The position numbers and the translations under genes are program-made. This document shows positions 6,732 to 9,866 of a stretch of 9,866 nt of DNA, piece after piece (the first letter of the stretch is position 1; every line of letters starts with the position of its first letter). The notes beneath the pieces were generated by a model. It had not been told where the DNA came from. It ran no database searches and was given only the letters and a program-made list of their open reading frames with translations. Source of the stretch: Planctomycetota bacterium (GTDB lineage Bacteria; Planctomycetota; UBA11346); NCBI GenBank assembly GCA_024641365.1, contig JAHEDF010000115.1, positions 1 to 9,866 of the forward strand. Direction: 5' to 3'.

Positions 6732-6761
6732 GATATAATGAGCCGGAATTGGTATTATATC
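6732..6761. repeat. Inverted repeat GATATAAT / ATTATATC
   Basis: Perfect 8-bp arms at 6732-6739 and 6754-6761 flank 14 bp. The left arm contains a consensus -10 sequence, TATAAT (6734-6739), but no good -35 lies 16-18 bp upstream. Together with the terminator at 6782-6815 it could bound a short transcript of about 70 nt; this is weakly supported. Confidence 0.35.
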
Positions 6762-6781
6762 TTCAAAAGTAGTTTTTAATT

Positions 6782-6815
6782 AAACCGCAGAACGGGTAAC
6801 CGTCTGCGGTTTTTT
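6782..6815. terminator. Bidirectional terminator between convergent genes
   Basis: A 10-bp stem, AAACCGCAGA (6782-6791) with TCTGCGGTTT (6803-6812), continues past one bulged A as CGG / CCG around a GTAA (GNRA-type) tetraloop. On the plus strand six T (6810-6815) follow, ending sulfatase transcripts. On the minus strand the 3' side reads TTTAATTAAAAAC, less ideal but T-rich, and the hairpin starts at the HNH stop codon. It probably serves both convergent units. Confidence 0.8.
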
Positions 6816-7362
6816 AAGCCGCCCACAAACTTAATCCCAGCCGACGCAAGCAGGTCAACCATGCATTACGTTCTTTGGCTCTCACTAATTTAATGACGCA
6901 CTGAATTTTTTCGTCCTCTGTTAATGTGCGTGGTCGATTAGCTAATTTCATCCCTGCTTCGTCTGGGGTATGATTATCTTTACGAATATTACACGAACGA
7001 CAGCAGGTCACGACATTGAGCATACTGTCAGAACCACCACGGCTGCGTGGAATAACATGATCGCGGGTTCCCGTCGCCATGCTGACTCTGACTCCGCAAT
7101 ATTGGCACATAAAACCATCACGAATAAATACGGTTTTTCTATTTGGCACATTAAATACTTGGCGACGTCGCACGGTCTTCACATGATAACGCATTAATAC
7201 AACCGCTGGTAAACGAAACGTGCAGTGCTGACTGCGAACCACATCTGGATATTCTTCAAGTGACACTGCTTTACCGGATAATATTAATCCAAGCGCACCA
7301 ATCCATTGCTCTTCAATAGCAAGGAATTCATAGCTAGCATTGAGCACCATGCAGCGCGACAT
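6814..7362 (-). CDS. HNH endonuclease family protein
   Basis: This 182-residue protein belongs to the widespread stand-alone HNH group that opens with MSRCMVLNASYEFLAIEEQW. The first 80 residues form the family-specific N-terminal region, including a basic segment KTVRRRQVFNVPNRK (62-76). The HNH nuclease core spans about 78-130: zinc cysteines C86/C89 (CQYC) and C121/C124 (CRSC), catalytic RDHVIPRSRGG with H102, then N116 and N125. All core residues are intact, so nuclease activity is expected. Members are usually chromosomal housekeeping-like genes of unknown physiological role. The strong Shine-Dalgarno GGAGGT (7366-7371) lies just before the start. The leader upstream is unusually long and structured, and may control translation. 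It converges with the sulfatase gene, sharing a terminator. Confidence 0.85.
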   Translation of the reverse strand: MSRCMVLNASYEFLAIEEQWIGALGLILSGKAVSLEEYPDVVRSQHCTFRLPAVVLMRYHVKTVRRRQVFNVPNRKTVFIRDGFMCQYCGVRVSMATGTRDHVIPRSRGGSDSMLNVVTCCRSCNIRKDNHTPDEAGMKLANRPRTLTEDEKIQCVIKLVRAKERNAWLTCLRRLGLSLWAA

Positions 7363-7572
7363 AGCACCTCCGACTACTAGCGCAGTATGGGAGGCTCTTT
7401 ACCTGGGAAAGAGTAAGTTTGCCCTAACCTCCATAAACAACGGCGTGGGTTTTCTCGCTGCACCGTACAAAAAAGTTACAAACGGGTCTATGCGTCAGTG
7501 GCAAATGACCTGTTAAGCGAGTACAAACTATGAAAATATGCGCCTAGCCAGCGCTAATGAGCCGCTTCCGAC
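7363..7572 (-). promoter_or_regulatory. Structured non-coding leader upstream of the HNH gene
   Basis: This 210-nt stretch has no convincing gene. On the minus strand it has GCGCT / GGCGC hairpin sequences, a terminator-like hairpin (7469-7514), and a two-storey stem next to the HNH start. In the two-storey stem the outer arm TATGGAGG (+ strand 7428-7435) pairs with CCTCCCATA (7386-7394) with one bulge, and the inner arm CTCTTT pairs with AAAGAG (7395-7413). The CCTCC of that stem could instead pair with the GGAGG of the HNH Shine-Dalgarno (7367-7371). An 11-codon frame (7434-7399, MEVRANLLFPR) lies in the stem. TAGCGC near the 5' part can also pair with GCGCTA near the 3' part. I cannot match it to a known riboswitch or RNA. 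Confidence 0.45.
7469..7514 (-). terminator. Candidate terminator downstream of the tkt operon
   Basis: On the minus strand AACAGGTC (7514-7507) pairs with GACCCGTT (7488-7481) with one mismatch around an 18-nt loop. Six T follow after a short gap (7474-7469). It lies about 60 nt past the membrane-protein stop codon and would end the transketolase transcript or attenuate read-through into the HNH gene. Confidence 0.4.
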
Positions 7573-7956
7573 CTATTTTACGAGTGCGTTTAAACTCGGT
7601 GCACCAACGGTAAATAAATAAATAGCCGCAACGATCGCCAAGGCCGCTGGAGTTAATTTGTAGGCAATCCACAAACGAAAGATGACTGGCGACCCGGTGT
7701 CTTGGCGCTGATCTGACTGAGGAGCTACCGCAGTCGGCGCTAAAATAGCATGTGTTGCAACGCTAATTTTAAATAAACCAAATGTTAACAATACTAACCC
7801 AACATGCGCCGAAAACGGCATCAAGGTTAATTTAAACATTAACGTAATAACAGCAAATAAAATGGATGAAATAAACGCGAAAAAAACCACGAACAACACT
7901 AACCGAGTTCCGCTAAGCGGAACTCGGTTAGTGACCGGTGTGGCACCGTCATTCAT
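7573..7956 (-). CDS. Three-helix membrane protein, function unknown
   Basis: I do not recognise this 127-residue protein. Three hydrophobic helices are visible at about 18-41 (LVLFVVFFAFISSILFAVI), 51-72 (HVGLVLLTFGLFKISVATHA) and 101-118 (LTPAALAIVAAIYLFTVG). A polar loop rich in Gln, Asp and Pro sits at 73-90. Its ATG overlaps the transketolase stop codon (TAATG, 7958-7954), so the two are translationally coupled and probably one operon. Codons 9-20 are occupied by a perfect inverted repeat (7897-7933), which is unusual in a coding region and gives the near-repeat peptide TNRVPLSGTRLV. It is not a clear SecG. The gene could be a conserved partner of the transketolase locus or a lineage-specific orphan. 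Helical pattern and codon use look genuine. Confidence 0.6.
   Translation of the reverse strand: MNDGATPVTNRVPLSGTRLVLFVVFFAFISSILFAVITLMFKLTLMPFSAHVGLVLLTFGLFKISVATHAILAPTAVAPQSDQRQDTGSPVIFRLWIAYKLTPAALAIVAAIYLFTVGAPSLNALVK
7897..7933. repeat. Perfect 37-nt palindrome at the start of the membrane-protein gene
   Basis: CTAACCGAGTTCCGCT and its exact complement flank a central TAA on the minus strand; all 18 positions on each side match (7897-7914 and 7916-7933). In RNA this gives a 17-bp stem with a 3-nt loop, starting 23 nt after the start codon and just beyond the transketolase stop. Seven T follow 10 nt later on the minus strand (7886-7880). It could be an attenuator or terminator of the operon, or an RNA processing signal. 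Confidence 0.85.
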
Positions 7957-9866
7957 TAGGCAAGTGCCTTTGCCGCACTAGCGATACCAGCAACGCCAAT
8001 ACCGTGCTTATTATATAATTCATCGGCGGTGTAAGCACTTTGACCGAATTCACCTTTGACGCCTAAAATAGTAATTGCGCTCGGTAAGGCATTCGCACCA
8101 GCCAATGCCGATAATAACATTGAGCCAGCACCACCAACAGCTTGGTGATCTTCGACGGTCACTAATTTACCACCACATTTTGCTAAAGCTGCTTGGTGCC
8201 CGGCAACATCGGGACGGTTTGGCGTGGCATTATTTAAAACTATCGCACCAATACCATCAGCTGATAATTTTTCTGCCGCTTTAATGGCGTGATTTACTAA
8301 CGAACCATTAGCACTGATTACAACATTTTTACTCTTACCAGCAGTGGTATCCGCAACCACCATAGCCGTGCCCCACTCATAGGTTGCTTCAGGAGCTTTT
8401 AAAGTCACTGGGAAATTTTCACGACCGCAGAAAAATAATACCGCTTCTGGATGATGACCGGCTTCACGATCCTTTGCGAATTTATTAATTGCATATTCCA
8501 TAGCCCAGGCAGCTTCTTCTTCACTCGCGGGGCAATATTGCACTAATTGCGGCACTGAACCAGTTGCTGCTAAATAATAGAGACCTTGATGCGATGCGCC
8601 GTCTGCGGCGTCTTGGAAACCAGTATGACTAAATACAGCAATAACCGGAGCTTGACTGAGAATACCCATGGTCATTGGCAACAAACCTTTGGTTGCGCCA
8701 AATTGCACGAAGGTATCAACGACTGGAATATAACCTAATTTTGAAAAACCCGCCGCTGTGCTGACCATATTTGATTCGGCAACACCAACTTCAAAAGATA
8801 ATTGCGGGAATTTTGCCCGGAATGGTGCTACGCCTGTCGAGCCCTGCAAATCGGCGCTGACACTAACAACTGGTAATCCTTTTTCGGCTGCCGCAATCAT
8901 TGCTTTCGGAAAGCCACCTTGGATTTTATTTTTCTTAACCGCTGGCGCTGCTGCAGCTGGTGCTGCGGCAGCTTTTGCTGCTTTGGCAGCGGCTGCATCT
9001 TCTATTTCTTTAAGCCATGCTTCAAATTCGGGAGCGATTGCTTTTCCACCATTAATTTCGCTAACAAATGCACGCAATTTTCCATTTGTGATATCGCCGC
9101 CACCTAATGGATAACCATGTCCGCCGCTGGATGATTTTTCTGTCGCTGCAACGCCAAAGCCTTTGACCGTTTTCGCCCAAATAGCAACTGGTTGGGTTGG
9201 ATGCGCCTCAACGGCGGCTACAGCTGATTCAACTGCCGTATAAGCCGCCTGTAAATCATTGCCATTTTCTAATTTAATGACTTTCCAGCCTTGGGCTTCT
9301 AATGAATTAAAATACGGCTGCATGGAAAAACTATCTGCATCAACGCGGCCAGATAATTTTGTATTATTATCACTAACAACCATAACAAATGGAGCTAATA
9401 AACCTTTTCCTGCTAAACCAGGAATTGCGCAAACGGCTTCTTTTGCTTCACCTTCCATCATGGCACCATCACTGATTACACAAATGGTGGTGCGTTTGTG
9501 ATTGGCTAAAACATCTGCCATCGCCAAACCTTGCGCAATTGGAATTGACGAACCTAATGGGCCATTTGAAACCATGACCCCCTCTGGGAATAAATGCGAC
9601 TCACCGTGGCCAGTTAATTTTGAAGAAATGGAGCGGAAATGTTTGAGGTCATTAACCGTAACACCCGCAAATCCGTAACTCGCTTTTAATGCATACACAC
9701 CATTTTCAGTGTGACCGGCATCATTTAAAAAATTAAACTGTTGATGCCATGGCTTGGCGCTAAACATAATGCCATGAATTGCAGACATTAATTCTGCCAA
9801 AGCAGCAGGTCCACCCCAGTGACAAGCGGCGCCACCAACCACAGCGTTCATATCCATCAACGCCAC
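7956..9866 (-). CDS. Transketolase, N-terminus beyond window edge
   Basis: At least 637 codons are present; the frame is open at the right edge. The GTG there encodes an internal Val or a poor start, so the first tens of residues are probably missing. The thiamine diphosphate domain includes NAVVGGAACHWGGPAA, HLFPEGVMVSNGPLGSSIPIAQGLA, ISDGAMMEGEA (132-134 being the SDG version of GDG) and VVSDNN (164-169). A linker rich in Ala, Pro and Lys (about 291-314) leads to the pyrimidine domain with FEVGVAESNM, where E364 should activate the cofactor. SHTGFQDAADGASHQ (413-427) and a C-terminal domain to residue 636 follow. It transfers two-carbon units between sugar phosphates in the non-oxidative pentose phosphate pathway. 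The divergent motifs and the linker mark a non-standard subfamily; a related ketol-transferring role is possible. The stop overlaps the next gene's start (TAATG). Confidence 0.88.
   Translation of the reverse strand: MALMDMNAVVGGAACHWGGPAALAELMSAIHGIMFSAKPWHQQFNFLNDAGHTENGVYALKASYGFAGVTVNDLKHFRSISSKLTGHGESHLFPEGVMVSNGPLGSSIPIAQGLAMADVLANHKRTTICVISDGAMMEGEAKEAVCAIPGLAGKGLLAPFVMVVSDNNTKLSGRVDADSFSMQPYFNSLEAQGWKVIKLENGNDLQAAYTAVESAVAAVEAHPTQPVAIWAKTVKGFGVAATEKSSSGGHGYPLGGGDITNGKLRAFVSEINGGKAIAPEFEAWLKEIEDAAAAKAAKAAAAPAAAAPAVKKNKIQGGFPKAMIAAAEKGLPVVSVSADLQGSTGVAPFRAKFPQLSFEVGVAESNMVSTAAGFSKLGYIPVVDTFVQFGATKGLLPMTMGILSQAPVIAVFSHTGFQDAADGASHQGLYYLAATGSVPQLVQYCPASEEEAAWAMEYAINKFAKDREAGHHPEAVLFFCGRENFPVTLKAPEATYEWGTAMVVADTTAGKSKNVVISANGSLVNHAIKAAEKLSADGIGAIVLNNATPNRPDVAGHQAALAKCGGKLVTVEDHQAVGGAGSMLLSALAGANALPSAITILGVKGEFGQSAYTADELYNKHGIGVAGIASAAKALA

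Noticed and set aside
7363..7572. tmRNA, 6S RNA or SRP RNA in the gene-free stretch
   Set aside because: A stretch resembling a tag peptide (plus strand near 7524-7556) and a GGAA near 7568 were noticed, but no tRNA-like ends, SRP domain IV pairing or 6S central bubble could be built.
7573..7956. SecG identity for the membrane protein
   Set aside because: Three helices and no SecG-like motif; SecG has two helices with a recognisable loop.
8758..9114. Plus-strand open frames within the transketolase
   Set aside because: Antisense shadows of the Ala-rich linker and adjoining domains; no start context or protein-like features.
1..9866. CRISPR array, IS element, toxin-antitoxin or phage defence system
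   Set aside because: No repeat-spacer pattern, transposase or recognisable defence gene pair was found. The HNH protein belongs to a stand-alone family with no partner.

Overview
The window looks like a chromosomal stretch of a free-living, moderately AT-rich bacterium (roughly 40-45% G+C by eye). An exported sialate-O-acetylesterase-type hydrolase, an exported type I sulfatase, a small exported lipocalin-like protein of a kind frequent in Planctomycetota and Verrucomicrobiota, and an unusual transketolase together suggest the PVC superphylum. That placement is an inference from gene content recalled without any search.

Layout. Positions 1-155 hold no gene and appear to be the outer edge of an integrated element. 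It abuts the 3' half of a tRNA-Lys(UUU) gene (156-200), which lacks its 5' half. A strong terminator follows directly (204-236). This is the arrangement left when an element integrates into a tRNA gene: attachment site at 156-200, native chromosome to the right. To the right come a small membrane protein (328-612) and a secreted DUF1579-like protein (750-1319). Next is a translationally coupled pair (ATGA overlap at 2049-2052): an exported dual-specificity-type phosphatase and an MGDG-synthase/UgtP-type glycolipid glycosyltransferase. A DUF2071-like protein (3246-4016) follows, preceded by an operator-like repeat cluster. Two exported hydrolases acting on decorated polysaccharides then appear, the SGNH/SASA esterase (4116-4940) and the sulfatase (5064-6557).

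After the sulfatase, 6558-6813 contains no gene. It holds a 99-nt imperfect inverted repeat, a smaller inverted repeat and a bidirectional terminator. Everything further right is on the minus strand: an HNH endonuclease family protein (6814-7362), a structured non-coding stretch (7363-7572), a three-helix membrane protein (7573-7956), and a transketolase whose start lies beyond the right edge.

How the genes fit. The esterase and sulfatase could jointly strip acetyl and sulfate groups from algal or mucin-like glycans outside the cytoplasm, and transketolase handles sugar phosphates in central metabolism. The phosphatase/glycosyltransferase pair probably serves membrane glycolipid synthesis. 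No clear novel defence or mobile system is visible inside the window. The items most worth a second look are the tRNA attachment site, the possible alternative-pairing leader ahead of the HNH gene, the perfect 37-nt palindrome inside the start of the membrane-protein gene, and two near-identical promoter/start motifs that suggest leaderless mRNAs.
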